The notes under the pieces were generated by a model. That model worked only from the letters and a program-made list of their open reading frames with translations. It was not told where the DNA came from and made no database searches. A stretch of 48,093 nt of DNA, from assembly GCA_900316295.1 (NCBI GenBank), contig ONCJ01000013.1, forward strand, positions 1-48,093, read 5' to 3'. Below, piece by piece: positions 27,126 through 36,383 of this stretch (within the stretch, counting starts at the first letter, position 1; the number at the start of each line of letters is the position of its first letter). Source of the stretch: an uncultured Prevotella sp. (GTDB taxonomy: Bacteria; Bacteroidota; Bacteroidia; Bacteroidales; Bacteroidaceae). A program made the translations under genes and the position numbers.

Positions 27126-27914
27126 CTACTTCGTCAACGCAATGACGAGCGTAGTCGCCGAGATGAGTGTCGTGGCAGCTCCGAGCCATGCTCCCAAGTA
27201 GCTGTTCATAGCTGTGTTAGCCAGTTTCTGCTTGTTTGGCTCCACATATATGATATCGTTCTGCTGAACGTAGTAGTAGGGAGAGTTCAGAATGCTTGCG
27301 TCGGCGATGTTCAGTCGGTGCGAGTGTTTCTCGCCATATTTGTCCTGACGTATCAGGAGGATGTTGTCGCGCTTACCATATACAGAGATGTCGCCAGCGC
27401 TGGCAATAGCCTCGATGATGCTCATCGACTCGCTGGGCACACTGACCACGCGTGGACCAGCCTCACCTATCACCGTGATGCGGAAACTGGAGAGGCGCAC
27501 CGCCACCAGCGGGTCGGCTGTCTTCGACATGTATGGCATTATCTTGTCGCGTATCATAGCCTCACACTCACGGGTGGTCAGACCCTCCACGTGGATGAAG
27601 CCGAGCACAGGGAAGTTGATGTCACCATTGTTGTCCACCAGATAGCTATACATATTCTGACCCTGTCCGCCCATGTTGGCATAGCCGCTGTTCTGGCTAT
27701 ACAGGCTGAATGGCTCCGATGCCTCGGGGTCGGTAGTCTTCACCATGATGGTCAGCTGGTCTTTAGGCATAATCTTGGCATCATAGAGCTGACGCGAAGG
27801 TGACAGATCCAACGAATCAATACCTTGGAAGTACACCAGATTCTTAATGTTTCCACACCCGGTAAACATCATTGCCACAACACATATCATGGCAGAGACT
27901 ATCAACTTTTTCAT
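27126..27914 (-). CDS. Polysaccharide export lipoprotein (Wza-like, SLBB)
   Basis: The 262-residue protein has a lipoprotein signal peptide ending MMFTGC (Cys20), a polysaccharide biosynthesis/export domain (DQLTIMVKTTDPEAS, NGDINFPVLGFIHVEGLTTRE) and an SLBB-like part (FRITVIGEAGPRVVSVPSESMSIIEAIASAGDIS). A hydrophobic C-terminal segment (AWLGAATTLISATTLVIALT) could cross the outer membrane, as in Wza. Such proteins form the outer-membrane exit pore for capsule or exopolysaccharide. The usual tyrosine-kinase/chain-length partner is not adjacent; glmS follows instead. Confidence 0.9.
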   Translation of the reverse strand: MKKLIVSAMICVVAMMFTGCGNIKNLVYFQGIDSLDLSPSRQLYDAKIMPKDQLTIMVKTTDPEASEPFSLYSQNSGYANMGGQGQNMYSYLVDNNGDINFPVLGFIHVEGLTTRECEAMIRDKIMPYMSKTADPLVAVRLSSFRITVIGEAGPRVVSVPSESMSIIEAIASAGDISVYGKRDNILLIRQDKYGEKHSHRLNIADASILNSPYYYVQQNDIIYVEPNKQKLANTAMNSYLGAWLGAATTLISATTLVIALTK

Positions 27915-27971
27915 ATTATACTACCGCTTAATTTCTACAAGTCAAATATTTGGTTTGAATAAAAATCGGTG

Positions 27972-28002
27972 CAAAGTTACAAATCTTTTTCACATATAAC
28001 AA
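27972..28002 (-). promoter_or_regulatory. Promoter of the polysaccharide export gene
   Basis: On the minus strand TTG (complement of 28000-28002, in a TTTTTG context), a 20-bp spacer and TAACTTTG (complement of 27972-27979). The leader is about 50 nt. It probably also drives glmS. Confidence 0.7.
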
Positions 28003-28085
28003 AAACGATAACAAAAACTTTTTCAAAATATTGATAAACCGACTATCTTCCTTGTGCGCCAAGTACCCTGCTCCCTCCACCTTAT

Positions 28086-28147
28086 TATATATACCTCACC
28101 TCGGCGGGGCGCGTCGATGCGCCTGCCGTCGAGAGTGTGAGGAATAT
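28086..28147. other. GC-rich composite hairpin in the 344-bp gap 27915-28258
   Basis: The gap between the export gene and uxaC has no credible gene. Besides the promoter (27972-28002) and uxaC terminator (28206-28240) it holds a nested inverted repeat: CCTCAC (28094-28099) with GTGAGG (28137-28142), CTCGGCGG (28100-28107) with CCGTCGAG (28126-28133, one wobble), and GGCGC (28108-28112) with GCGCC (28119-28123), with loop GTCGAT and small bulges. The GC content contrasts with the AT-rich surroundings. It could be a structured RNA, a REP-like repeat unit or a remnant. Confidence 0.45.
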
Positions 28148-28205
28148 ATGCAGTTACATTCATTATCAGACTTTAGTACATGCGAAACTTAATATAAGAA
28201 GGAAG

Positions 28206-28240
28206 AAAAAAGGTGTGTTCATCATAAACACACCTTTTTT
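28206..28240 (-). terminator. Terminator of uxaC
   Basis: A 14-bp perfect inverted repeat (AAAAAAGGTGTGTT, 28206-28219, with 28227-28240) and a 7-nt loop. Both sides carry a T-run, so it could act in both directions. It sits 19 bp after the uxaC stop. Confidence 0.9.
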
Positions 28241-28258
28241 CTTATCAGTTACGCTCTA

Positions 28259-29662
28259 TTAATAGAACTTGAAGTAGCGACGAGCGTTGTTGTAAGAGAT
28301 ATCCTCAACCATACGAGAGAGCGACTCCATGTCGTTAGGCAGCAGACCCTTCTCTACGTCATTGCCGAGAAGATTGCAGAGCAGACGACGGAAGTACTCA
28401 TGACGAGGATAGCTCAGGAACGAACGGCTGTCGGTGAGCATTCCTACAAAACGGCTCAGCAGACCGAGCACTGAGAGAGCGTTCATCTGGCGAGTCATGC
28501 CATCGAGCTGGTCGTTGAACCACCAACCCGAGCCAAACTGTATCTTGCCTGGGCAAGAACCGTCCTGGAAATTGCCAAGCATAGTGGCGATGACCTCATT
28601 GGCGCATGGGTTGAGAGTATATAATATGGTACGCGTGAGCTTGCCCTCTACGTTGAGCTCGTTGAGGAAGTGGCTCATAGCCTTGGCTGTATTGAACTCA
28701 CCAATGGAGTCGAAGCCTGTGTCAGGACCAAGCTGGTTGTACATCAGGGTATTGTTGTCACGGATGGCACCATAGTGATACTGCTGAGTCCAGTCGGCAG
28801 CATAGTCTTGCTCTGCACAAACGCGCAGGAAAGCATGCTTGTACTGGCGTATCTCAAGGTTGGACAACTGCTGACCACGCAACGCCTTCTCAAAGATGGT
28901 CTCAATCTGAGAGTCGGTATATGGCTCGTCATAGAACTCCTCAATACCGTGATCAGACAAGCGGCAGCCATTCTCATGGAAGAAGTCGTGACGCTTCTGC
29001 AATGCATCTACCATATCCTTGAAGCTGCTGATGTCCATATCGGCAACCTTAGCCAGCTGCTTGACATAGTCGGAAAACTCTGGCTTCTCTATGTTCATAG
29101 CCTTGTCGGGACGCCATGCAGGAATCATCTTAATCTCGAAACCACTCTCACGGGTAGCCTTGTGCCAACGCAGATCGTCAACAGGATCGTCGGTGGTACA
29201 TACGCACTCTACATTGTAGCGACGCATAAAGCCACGTGCGGTGTATTCCGGCTGCTGCAACTTCTCATTACACTCATCGAAAATCTCACGAGCTGTCTTT
29301 GGCGACAAGAGTTTGTCGATACCAAAAGCTGTCTTCAGCTCCAGATGGGTCCAGTGATAGAGCGGATTGCGGAAGGTGTAAGGCACGGTCTCTGCCCACT
29401 TCTCGAACTTCTCCCAGTCGCTGGTGTCCTTACCGGTACAGAAGCGCTCGTCGACACCGTTGGTACGCATGGCACGCCACTTGTAGTGGTCGCCACCAAG
29501 CCACAACTCGGTGATGCTCTTAAACTTGTGATCGCTGGCAACCATCTCGGGGATGAGGTGGCAGTGATAATCGATGATTGGCATCTTTGCCGCATGATTG
29601 TGATAGAGTTCCTGTGCGGTCTTAGTCTCCAACAGGAAATTCTCGTCCATGAATTGTTTCAT
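28259..29662 (-). CDS. uxaC: Glucuronate isomerase (uronate isomerase)
   Basis: UxaC converts D-glucuronate to D-fructuronate and D-galacturonate to D-tagaturonate, the first intracellular step of hexuronate catabolism. The 467-residue product shows the amidohydrolase-type metal motif HCH at residues 33-35 (DYHCHLIPEMVASD), WLGGDHYKWRAMRTNGV, TTDDPVDDL and a C-terminal FVGMLTDSRSFLSYPRHEYFRR block, all typical. It is monocistronic by its own terminator and divergent from ansA. Together with uxaA, kdgK and eda it makes most of the Ashwell pathway; uxaB and uxuAB are not in the window. Confidence 0.96.
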   Translation of the reverse strand: MKQFMDENFLLETKTAQELYHNHAAKMPIIDYHCHLIPEMVASDHKFKSITELWLGGDHYKWRAMRTNGVDERFCTGKDTSDWEKFEKWAETVPYTFRNPLYHWTHLELKTAFGIDKLLSPKTAREIFDECNEKLQQPEYTARGFMRRYNVECVCTTDDPVDDLRWHKATRESGFEIKMIPAWRPDKAMNIEKPEFSDYVKQLAKVADMDISSFKDMVDALQKRHDFFHENGCRLSDHGIEEFYDEPYTDSQIETIFEKALRGQQLSNLEIRQYKHAFLRVCAEQDYAADWTQQYHYGAIRDNNTLMYNQLGPDTGFDSIGEFNTAKAMSHFLNELNVEGKLTRTILYTLNPCANEVIATMLGNFQDGSCPGKIQFGSGWWFNDQLDGMTRQMNALSVLGLLSRFVGMLTDSRSFLSYPRHEYFRRLLCNLLGNDVEKGLLPNDMESLSRMVEDISYNNARRYFKFY

Positions 29663-29706
29663 TGCTTTTTTGTTTTAAGTTTTTAGTTTTAAGCATTTCC
29701 TACCTG

Positions 29707-29714
29707 CAAATTTA
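29707..29714 (-). promoter_or_regulatory. -7 box of the uxaC promoter
   Basis: TAAATTTG on the minus strand (complement of 29707-29714), 44 bp before the uxaC ATG. No TTG at -33. It overlaps the region of the divergent ansA promoter. Confidence 0.45.
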
Positions 29715-29725
29715 CTGAGTTTTTT

Positions 29726-29755
29726 TTGATTTGAGGAAGAATTAAGCTATATTTG
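29726..29755 (+). promoter_or_regulatory. Promoter of ansA
   Basis: TTG at 29726-29728 after a T-run, a 19-bp spacer and TATATTTG at 29748-29755, 28 bp before the ansA ATG. Confidence 0.65.
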
Positions 29756-29783
29756 CATTAAATTTTACGAAAACGATGCCATT

Positions 29784-30851
29784 ATGAATGTGCAAAGCAA
29801 CAAAAAAGTCCTTCTGATATATACCGGAGGTACTATCGGAATGGGGAAAAACGAGTTGACAGGCGCATTGGAGCCTCTCGACTTCAGAGAACTGACCGAG
29901 CGACTACCAGAACTGAGACAACTGGCAATAGAGGTGGGTGTATATCAGTTTGAGTCGCCCATAGACTCTTCTGACATGTCGCCGGCATTGTGGGCAAAGA
30001 TTGCAAGAATAATCATTGAAGACTATGAGGAATATGATGGGTTTATCATACTTCATGGCACGGACACGATGGCATATACGGCATCTGCGTTGTCGTTTAT
30101 GTTAGAGAATCTGACTAAACCCGTAATACTCACAGGTAGTCAGCTGCCGATAGGTCAGCTGCGCACAGACGGCAGGGAAAATCTTATAACAAGCATTGAG
30201 CTGGCTGCCGCCCATCATCCTGACGGCAGGTCGATGGTGCCCGAGGTATGTATTTACTTCAATGGTCATCTGCTTAGAGGTAACCGCTCGACAAAACAGA
30301 ATGCCGACGGGTTTAACGCTTTCGCCTCGTTCAACTATCCAAGTCTATGTGATGCAGGTGTCGACTTCACATACCATGATCACCACATATTGCAGCCCGA
30401 CTACGACGCACCACTGCTGCCACACCTCGACCTGAATCCCAATGTGATAGTATTCTCGCTGTTCCCGGGACTGCAGGAGAGTCTGGTAGGTCATCTGCTT
30501 GACGCACCATTGCTGAAAGGTATAGTGATGCGTACGTTTGGCTCAGGCAACGCACCCCACGAGAAGTGGATAATGAACCTACTGAAAAAAGCCAGCGAAC
30601 ATGGTGTGGTGGTAGTAAACATCAGCCAGTGTATGGCAGGACGAGTGGCAATGGAGCGCTACGGCACTGGCTATCAACTGCAAGACGCAGGAGTGGTGAG
30701 CGGATATGACAGTACGGTGGAGGCTGCCGTAACAAAACTCATGCACCTATGGGGCAGGTATGATAATTATGAAGATGTGTTCGACAGTATGAACCGTAGC
30801 CTTGCAGGAGAGATAACCCTACCTCAGGACAAACATAAAAGAATAGTATAG
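29784..30851 (+). CDS. ansA: Type I L-asparaginase
   Basis: AnsA hydrolyses L-asparagine to aspartate and ammonia; type I enzymes are cytoplasmic. The 355-residue protein has the first catalytic motif IYTGGTIGM (Thr14 and Thr17) and the second HGTDTMAYTA at about 91-100, followed by LTGSQLPIGQLRTDGRENL. It has no signal peptide, consistent with type I. The 3' end overlaps the converging membrane protein gene by 33 bp (30819-30851), so there is no room for a terminator between them. Confidence 0.95.
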   Translation: MNVQSNKKVLLIYTGGTIGMGKNELTGALEPLDFRELTERLPELRQLAIEVGVYQFESPIDSSDMSPALWAKIARIIIEDYEEYDGFIILHGTDTMAYTASALSFMLENLTKPVILTGSQLPIGQLRTDGRENLITSIELAAAHHPDGRSMVPEVCIYFNGHLLRGNRSTKQNADGFNAFASFNYPSLCDAGVDFTYHDHHILQPDYDAPLLPHLDLNPNVIVFSLFPGLQESLVGHLLDAPLLKGIVMRTFGSGNAPHEKWIMNLLKKASEHGVVVVNISQCMAGRVAMERYGTGYQLQDAGVVSGYDSTVEAAVTKLMHLWGRYDNYEDVFDSMNRSLAGEITLPQDKHKRIV

Positions 30852-31427
30852 CTGGGAAGATACGACAAACAGGGGGACAACAACAGCAAACCATCGGACA
30901 CCAGAGCACAACACTGAATAGGCATCACCAACAGAAGTAACATGTCGGCTCGCAACACAATAGGTGAGCGAACATAGCGTAACGGTAAAACAAAGGATGG
31001 CTATCAAACCGTCAGAGAAGCTACTGGGGAACAGATTGCCCGTGACACTGAGCAACAAGGCATGAGGTACGATGGTGAGCAACAGCACAAGAGTAACGAT
31101 GGTGAGCAACTGGATGACGACAATATGAAGGGCATAGGCTGAAGGAGACTGTCTGTGAGCCTTCAAAGCACTATCGAAGGCTCCACCAGCTATTGACATC
31201 AACAACAGCCATACGAGCAGAGGCGACTGAAGGTTGGTCATGAAATGTCCTACGAACCAACGTATTCCCTCGGCACTAAGCAGCGAGCGCACCATCAGCT
31301 CGGGTGCCGTAGCAGCGATGAGCCACGACACCAGGAAGAGCAGCAGCTGGAGACATACGACGACCAGCGTGGCCCATCCCAACCAACGGCATGCAGCACG
31401 ATAACATTGTAGATGCTTATTCTTCAT
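30819..31427 (-). CDS. Short membrane protein resembling the first part of AbgT carriers
   Basis: The 202-residue protein has about five hydrophobic segments (roughly 17-38, 62-83, 100-120, 138-160 and 176-197). The stretch VRSLLSAEGIRWFVGHFMTNLQSPL and the following helix resemble the early part of AbgT-family (p-aminobenzoyl-glutamate) transporters, which are about 500 residues long. The present protein is less than half that, without evident frameshift, so it is either a shortened paralogue with a new role or only superficially alike. It overlaps the response regulator stop by 11 bp, so it is translationally coupled to the two-component system. The ATG at 31427 is chosen over 31514, which would lie deep in the regulator gene. 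Confidence 0.7.
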   Translation of the reverse strand: MKNKHLQCYRAACRWLGWATLVVVCLQLLLFLVSWLIAATAPELMVRSLLSAEGIRWFVGHFMTNLQSPLLVWLLLMSIAGGAFDSALKAHRQSPSAYALHIVVIQLLTIVTLVLLLTIVPHALLLSVTGNLFPSSFSDGLIAILCFTVTLCSLTYCVASRHVTSVGDAYSVLCSGVRWFAVVVPLFVVSSQLYYSFMFVLR

Positions 31428-32139
31428 CTGGTTGCAGATTGTCGATATCAATAATTCGCAATTCCAAGGCACGCACGACGAGACGGGTGGCATTGACTCC
31501 TCCCCTATTGCCACCAGGGAAGAGTTTCTGTACTAACTCATTCTGGCGCTTTTCCAGACTCTTTACGCCAAACGGCATACCGCGAAGCGATGTGATCTGC
31601 TCCTTGGTATATCCAAGTGCGAGATGGCGCAGGAAGCGCTCATCATACTCATCAATCTCATAGTCGACCATAGCCTCCTGATGGAGCAGTTGGCTGCCGA
31701 CACTCTTCTTAAACCGCTCGACGACTTTCTCAAGTATTGGCTGATTGAACACCAGCCGCTTGCCGCTCATCACACTCGAGACATCGCCTCGGGTAAGTAG
31801 CTCGCCACTCTTCAGACAGATACCATCGGCACCAGCATCAAGCACGTCTACCCACAGTTTCTCGTTGAGTATCTCACCTGTGAAGATAAGCACCTTTACT
31901 TGCGGACTCGTCTCCTTGGTCTGACGACATATCTCCACACCAACCGTAGTAGAACCACCAAGACCAAGATCAAGTAAGACGAGATCCGGCTTCTGTTGCT
32001 TCATCAGTCGCCAATATTCTATTTCATTCTCTGCCTTACCTATTATCTCTGCCTCTGGGATTTCGTTACGAAAGATACCCTCTGTCCCTTTGAGTTCCAA
32101 AGGCACATCCTCAACTATGATAACCTTCAAATTCTCCAT
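31417..32139 (-). CDS. Response regulator with receiver and LuxR-like HTH domain
   Basis: The 240-residue protein has an N-terminal receiver domain: acidic residues in IIVEDVP, phospho-acceptor Asp57 in LVLLDLGLGG, the Thr/Ser in LIFTGE and Lys in ICLKSG. The C-terminal part (about 165-235, YDERFLRHLALGYTKEQITSLRGM ... KSLEKRQNELVQKLF) looks like a divergent LuxR/NarL-type winged or tetrahelical DNA-binding domain. It sits 66 bp downstream of the giant sensor kinase and is the obvious partner. The third gene of the set is the short membrane protein. Confidence 0.85.
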   Translation of the reverse strand: MENLKVIIVEDVPLELKGTEGIFRNEIPEAEIIGKAENEIEYWRLMKQQKPDLVLLDLGLGGSTTVGVEICRQTKETSPQVKVLIFTGEILNEKLWVDVLDAGADGICLKSGELLTRGDVSSVMSGKRLVFNQPILEKVVERFKKSVGSQLLHQEAMVDYEIDEYDERFLRHLALGYTKEQITSLRGMPFGVKSLEKRQNELVQKLFPGGNRGGVNATRLVVRALELRIIDIDNLQPDEE

Positions 32140-32205
32140 ATTCTCTTATCGTGTTATTTCGTTATTTCGTTTTCTCAAAACCTATATGTCTCGATATATG
32201 CCTGT

Positions 32206-35200
32206 TTATATTTCTTTGCTTCGCACCATCGTGATTGTCATGAGTGTTCCTGCAGGATTTGGCGAGGCTATGATGCCACAGCCTCGAGCGTTAGTGGCAT
32301 CACCAAGATCGCGGACTATCTGTCGACACAACAGATATGGCAGATGTTCTACTGACGGAGTGAAAAGGTCATGACACTGTCGTTCGTCGAGAGACAAGCC
32401 CATAACCAGAACCTTAACATCTACATATTGTCCATTGGCAGCACCTACACTGACCTTAATACCGTCTTGACCTGCCTGTCGCTGCAGGATGGTAAACATA
32501 TATCTCAGCATGTCTGGATCGCCAAGCAATGATATGTCTTCAGAGCATTCCACCACATCGGACAACATCAGCCTGCTTACTTGCAGTCGTACGGAGTCAA
32601 CCTGCCGCATAGCTTGCATGCTGAGAATGGAATACAACTCCTTGTAGAAGGTTGCCAGTTCACTTATCGACTGGAGGTCCTGATCCTTATCCTCCAACAA
32701 TTGGTGTATCCTGGAAGGATAATACATGGTCTCGTGCTTGAGTGTGGAAAGGCAGTTATCAAGTATGCTATTGCTGACATGTAGTCGTCCGTCCTCATAG
32801 CGTGCTCGCTGACGTTCGTCTTCCAGCAAAGATATCTGCTCTTTGTCAACCTTATTTTTCTCCAGCGACTGCGACAACACGTCAATGATATCCTGTACTA
32901 TCTGGTGCAGCGTATCAGGAAAACGGTTAGTGGCTATTGGCATTATGCCATCGAGCTTGCTCTCCACATCCATATCGCTGAGAAGTATGGTGTTGATTTT
33001 CTTCACTCTGTCTACGCACAGTCGTTCGTAGAGCCTGTGCCTGTAAAACAGGAAATAATATGCAGGGAAGAGTAAAATCAGCATCACAACAAGTATCCAT
33101 ATAGCAATGTTTTTGTTCATTTCCGAACGTTGCATTGCACGACAGTAATCGCCAAGGGTGACATCGGCAGACAACTCCTTGAAGAGTTGGGTATACACCT
33201 TATTATTATATCTATATAGTTGCCAATCGTGCAGCGCCAATGCTGCCACAGCGCTCTCGTTACGGATAGAAAGAACAACATTATAGTCGACATGCATTCC
33301 ACTACGAAACCATTCCACCTCGGCTATCTTACCGTCGACATCATGGTCACGCGACATCAGCAATCCACTGTTGGGATGCATCTGCTTATAATATCTGTTC
33401 AGACAGTCTCGACAACTATCAGCAAAGAGAAGCGTCTGTCTGTATGTGCCACGTATATTGCTTTGGAAGGCAGAATCTGCGTATGCACTCGCCTTGTCGA
33501 TGATGTCAGCCTGAATATTAACGCTGCCAGCAGCGAATAGTAACTGCGGCAACAACATTATCATACCGACAAGCAGGCGCATGATGCCTCTGGGCAGTCG
33601 GAAGAAAAAGCGACTGCCCTTGCCAAGAGTACTTTCAGCCGACAGAGTACAGACACTGAATATCTGACTTATCTTCTTGTATTTCTCAATGATACCCTTA
33701 CAGTTCATCAGCCCGAAGCCATGACCATTGGCTATCTTATGGTCAAAGATACCTGCCAACTGTTCCTGTGTCATACCTTCGCCAGTATCTTCCACAAATA
33801 TCTCTACGTAGCTGTCTGTAGCCGCGGAACCGATGGTTACCTTACCGCCAGCAGCAGTATACTTGCGAGCATTGTCTGCGATAGTATTGATCATGAAGAG
33901 AGTAAGGATTTTGTCTGCCTTTACCACATCAGCAGTCGGCAAGACATCGAGGCTGATACCCTTCATCTGGAAGCTCATACTACCTCGCTTCACGATATCA
34001 AAGAGCTGAGCCAGCGGAAAACTCTCTATATGCAGGCTTAACTCTCCCTGACGAAGTTGTATCCATTGGGTCAGTACCCCATTGTAGTTGTTGATACTAC
34101 CAGTAAGCTCTTTGATATATTCCAACCGTTCGCTTCTTACTTCGTCCGTCTCCTGAGTATGTTGCAGCTTATCAATCTCATGTAGCATACGATCAATAAG
34201 TGGTGTGATGCTATTGACGAGCGACACCTTAGCGCGCTGTTCCAGATTGCGCTTCTTATTATTTATAATATGTGTAACATTCAGAGCATAGTCTTCTTGT
34301 ATCTCTTCAAGCCTCGATTCCATCTCACTGGTCTTCTGTTCGTTGCGGCGTTTCCACTCCTGAAGAGGTTCCGCCAGTTGCTGGAGTGGATGTAACCGTT
34401 TCTGTCGGCGACGAAGCCAGTCGAACAATAAGAAGAGAGCTATCATGATTAATATAGCCATTATCACCGTCGCAATCATCCAATTGAGCTGACGCGACGT
34501 ACGTTCCAGCTGTTCGGCACGCGACTCCAGATAACGGTCTTGACGTGTCTCATCCTGTAGGTCCAAATAGATATTGCGATTGTAGTCACTTTTTGACTTA
34601 TCGTCGATACTTGAATACGTGACACTCAACTGCTCCCTAATAGATGCTACGAGGTCGGGAGCCTGCTCAATAGCTTTGTTTTCGTTGAGAGCCTTGTCCA
34701 GACAGATTATTGCCGACCTGTAGTCGTTGATATGCCAATAGCACTGCGCCAAGGTACGATAGGCTCCTGCTATCTGATAGACATCACCAAAGGTATGGAA
34801 CATATCCAATGAGCGTTGTGCCAGATTGCCTGCGAGAAGGCTGTCAGGCATGTTATCTACATTGAGAAACTTCATTGCTGGCAGGTTATCGGCTATCAGC
34901 CTGCCTCGCATTGTCTTCTCTTGCAGATGCTCGCTTATAGCCTGCAGGGAGTTTGCCTGCCAGAACAGGTAGCCGTTGCGCACAGAGGAAAGATAGCACC
35001 GCAGCAGATAATCCATCTCCTGTTGGGCAATCTCCTCAGCGGTACCATTGGTAATGATACCTCCTGCTCCCACATTATAATAATAGCTCAGCAACTGAGC
35101 CGTATCGCCTCTCACCTCACCATCGGGATTTATTGCTTCGATGGCTTGTATAGAGGGTTGCTCCAAGCCAACATAATAATAATATGTGGAAGTGACGACA

Positions 35201-35703
35201 GCAAATTCAGACCGAGCATATACCATGCGACGATACAAGTGTTCGTCGAGTCGTTGGGACTCCTCATCAATACGATGCATACGACGAAGTGCCGCCTCAT
35301 GGTAATCATAGAATTCCTTGTTGCGTGACTCACGTTGGCAAAGCCTCATCAACTGGATATCGGCAATCAACAGCTCTACTTGATTGTCTGTCACCAAGGC
35401 TACAGAGTCGAGCAATGTGTAGGCATTCCGATAGTCCATCTTCGAGATGCTTACAAATGCAAGATTGTTGAACGCCTCTGCCCTACCCGCTCCATAGTTG
35501 GAAGCCAACGACAGAGCACGCTGAGCATAGACACGAGCGGAATCAAGATTGCGATAGTGATAGGAATACGACAAGTTGTTCAACTTGTCAACGTCTTCCT
35601 TATAGGACGGCTTGCAAGCCGAAAAAAGAAAGAGACCCAATAGGAGCAAAAGTCCTATTGAGTCTCTTGTCAGGAGTATCTTATGCGCGAGCCTTGGCAA
35701 CAT
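32206..35703 (-). CDS. Large fused sensor kinase (DUF5112/DUF5113 type)
   Basis: Counting from ATG 35703 the protein has 1165 residues. It begins with a lipoprotein-like signal ([13 protein letters not shown], Cys30). A periplasmic TPR-like helical region follows, then TM1 at about 409-428 and a coiled coil. A DHp-like helix comes next, in which the expected H-box reads [12 protein letters not shown] without His. An intact HATPase domain follows (N-box IADNARKYT 608-616, G1 VEDTGEGM 637-644, G2 GHGFGLMN 660-667). Residues 708-726 look like a second signal peptide ([19 protein letters not shown]), followed by a second sensor region, TM3 at about 866-887 and a second DHp with LKHETMYYP (His990), ending in an ATPase-like domain without clear G boxes. 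It looks like two fused kinase genes. The start overlaps eda by 23 bp. Confidence 0.82.
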   Translation of the reverse strand: MLPRLAHKILLTRDSIGLLLLLGLFLFSACKPSYKEDVDKLNNLSYSYHYRNLDSARVYAQRALSLASNYGAGRAEAFNNLAFVSISKMDYRNAYTLLDSVALVTDNQVELLIADIQLMRLCQRESRNKEFYDYHEAALRRMHRIDEESQRLDEHLYRRMVYARSEFAVVTSTYYYYVGLEQPSIQAIEAINPDGEVRGDTAQLLSYYYNVGAGGIITNGTAEEIAQQEMDYLLRCYLSSVRNGYLFWQANSLQAISEHLQEKTMRGRLIADNLPAMKFLNVDNMPDSLLAGNLAQRSLDMFHTFGDVYQIAGAYRTLAQCYWHINDYRSAIICLDKALNENKAIEQAPDLVASIREQLSVTYSSIDDKSKSDYNRNIYLDLQDETRQDRYLESRAEQLERTSRQLNWMIATVIMAILIMIALFLLFDWLRRRQKRLHPLQQLAEPLQEWKRRNEQKTSEMESRLEEIQEDYALNVTHIINNKKRNLEQRAKVSLVNSITPLIDRMLHEIDKLQHTQETDEVRSERLEYIKELTGSINNYNGVLTQWIQLRQGELSLHIESFPLAQLFDIVKRGSMSFQMKGISLDVLPTADVVKADKILTLFMINTIADNARKYTAAGGKVTIGSAATDSYVEIFVEDTGEGMTQEQLAGIFDHKIANGHGFGLMNCKGIIEKYKKISQIFSVCTLSAESTLGKGSRFFFRLPRGIMRLLVGMIMLLPQLLFAAGSVNIQADIIDKASAYADSAFQSNIRGTYRQTLLFADSCRDCLNRYYKQMHPNSGLLMSRDHDVDGKIAEVEWFRSGMHVDYNVVLSIRNESAVAALALHDWQLYRYNNKVYTQLFKELSADVTLGDYCRAMQRSEMNKNIAIWILVVMLILLFPAYYFLFYRHRLYERLCVDRVKKINTILLSDMDVESKLDGIMPIATNRFPDTLHQIVQDIIDVLSQSLEKNKVDKEQISLLEDERQRARYEDGRLHVSNSILDNCLSTLKHETMYYPSRIHQLLEDKDQDLQSISELATFYKELYSILSMQAMRQVDSVRLQVSRLMLSDVVECSEDISLLGDPDMLRYMFTILQRQAGQDGIKVSVGAANGQYVDVKVLVMGLSLDERQCHDLFTPSVEHLPYLLCRQIVRDLGDATNARGCGIIASPNPAGTLMTITMVRSKEI
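35621..35667 (-). terminator. Terminator of kdgK-eda inside the sensor kinase signal peptide codons
   Basis: On the minus strand a 15-bp stem with one C-A mismatch (complement of 35653-35667 with 35631-35645), a 7-nt loop and CTTTCTTTTTTC afterwards. It starts 14 bp after the eda stop, a normal terminator place, but lies within codons 13-28 of the kinase gene. Confidence 0.8.
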
Positions 35704-36349
35704 AGCCAAGAGCCTCCTTGCATTTGTCGGTGATATATTGCCAGTCGCCAGCCTTAACCTTGTCGCTTGGGAAGAGCTTTGAACCCATACCCACGCAGTA
35801 GACGCCAGCCTTGAACCATCCCTTGAGGTTCTCCTCTTCAGGAGCAACACCACCAGTTACCATAATCTTCGACCATGGCATTGGAGCCTTCAGACCCTTC
35901 ACCATGTTTGGACCTACAACGTCGCCAGGGAAGACCTTCGTGAGGTCGCAGCCCAACTCTTGAGCCTTGCCAATCTCACTCACCGTCATACAGCCTGGGC
36001 AGTAAGGAACGAGTCGACGATTACATACAGGTGCTATGTCTGGATTGAAGAGCGGACCAACAACGAAGTTAGCTCCAAGCTGGATGTAAAGCGCTGCTGT
36101 AGGAGCGTCAACGACAGAGCCAATACCAAGAGCAAGCTCTGGACATTCCTTGTCAGCCCACTTTACCAACTCACCAAACACTTCCTGTGCGAAGTCGCCA
36201 CGATTGGTAAACTCAAAAGCACGTACACCACCCTCGTAGCAAGCCTTCACCACGTTCTTACATGTCTCAAGATCCTTATTATAGAAGACAGGAACCATAC
36301 CGGTGTCACCGATCTTCTTCATTACTGCTATTTTATCAAACTTAGCCAT
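35681..36349 (-). CDS. eda: KDPG aldolase (bifunctional 4-hydroxy-2-oxoglutarate aldolase)
   Basis: Eda splits 2-keto-3-deoxy-6-phosphogluconate into pyruvate and glyceraldehyde-3-phosphate, the last step of hexuronate degradation. In the 222-residue product the proton-shuttle Glu is in AFEFTNRG (Glu46), the Schiff-base Lys is Lys138 in [12 protein letters not shown], and [16 protein letters not shown] closes the barrel. It starts at ATG 36349; two extra Met codons upstream lie in the repeat. It follows kdgK by 30 bp, occupied by an AATTGATAATT-type repeat, and is cotranscribed with it. Confidence 0.95.
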   Translation of the reverse strand: MAKFDKIAVMKKIGDTGMVPVFYNKDLETCKNVVKACYEGGVRAFEFTNRGDFAQEVFGELVKWADKECPELALGIGSVVDAPTAALYIQLGANFVVGPLFNPDIAPVCNRRLVPYCPGCMTVSEIGKAQELGCDLTKVFPGDVVGPNMVKGLKAPMPWSKIMVTGGVAPEEENLKGWFKAGVYCVGMGSKLFPSDKVKAGDWQYITDKCKEALGYVAKARA

Positions 36350-36350
36350 A

Positions 36351-36383
36351 ATTATCAATTATCAGTTGTCAATTATCAATTAG
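36351..36383. repeat. AATTGATAATTGACAA-type intergenic repeat, copy B
   Basis: Read on the minus strand the run starts with the kdgK stop codon and is built of the same ATAATTG and ACAA(C/T)TG blocks as copies A (9811-9850) and C (42381-42412). It forms the whole kdgK-eda spacer. Confidence 0.65.

Noticed and set aside
28670-29686. Plus-strand reading frame of 338 codons
   Set aside because: It is antisense to uxaC, which is certain from its metal and C-terminal motifs. It has no family resemblance of its own.
35704-35853. N-terminal extension of the sensor kinase by 50 codons
   Set aside because: It lies inside eda in another frame, lacks similarity to a signal peptide, and would place the real lipoprotein signal in the middle of the chain.
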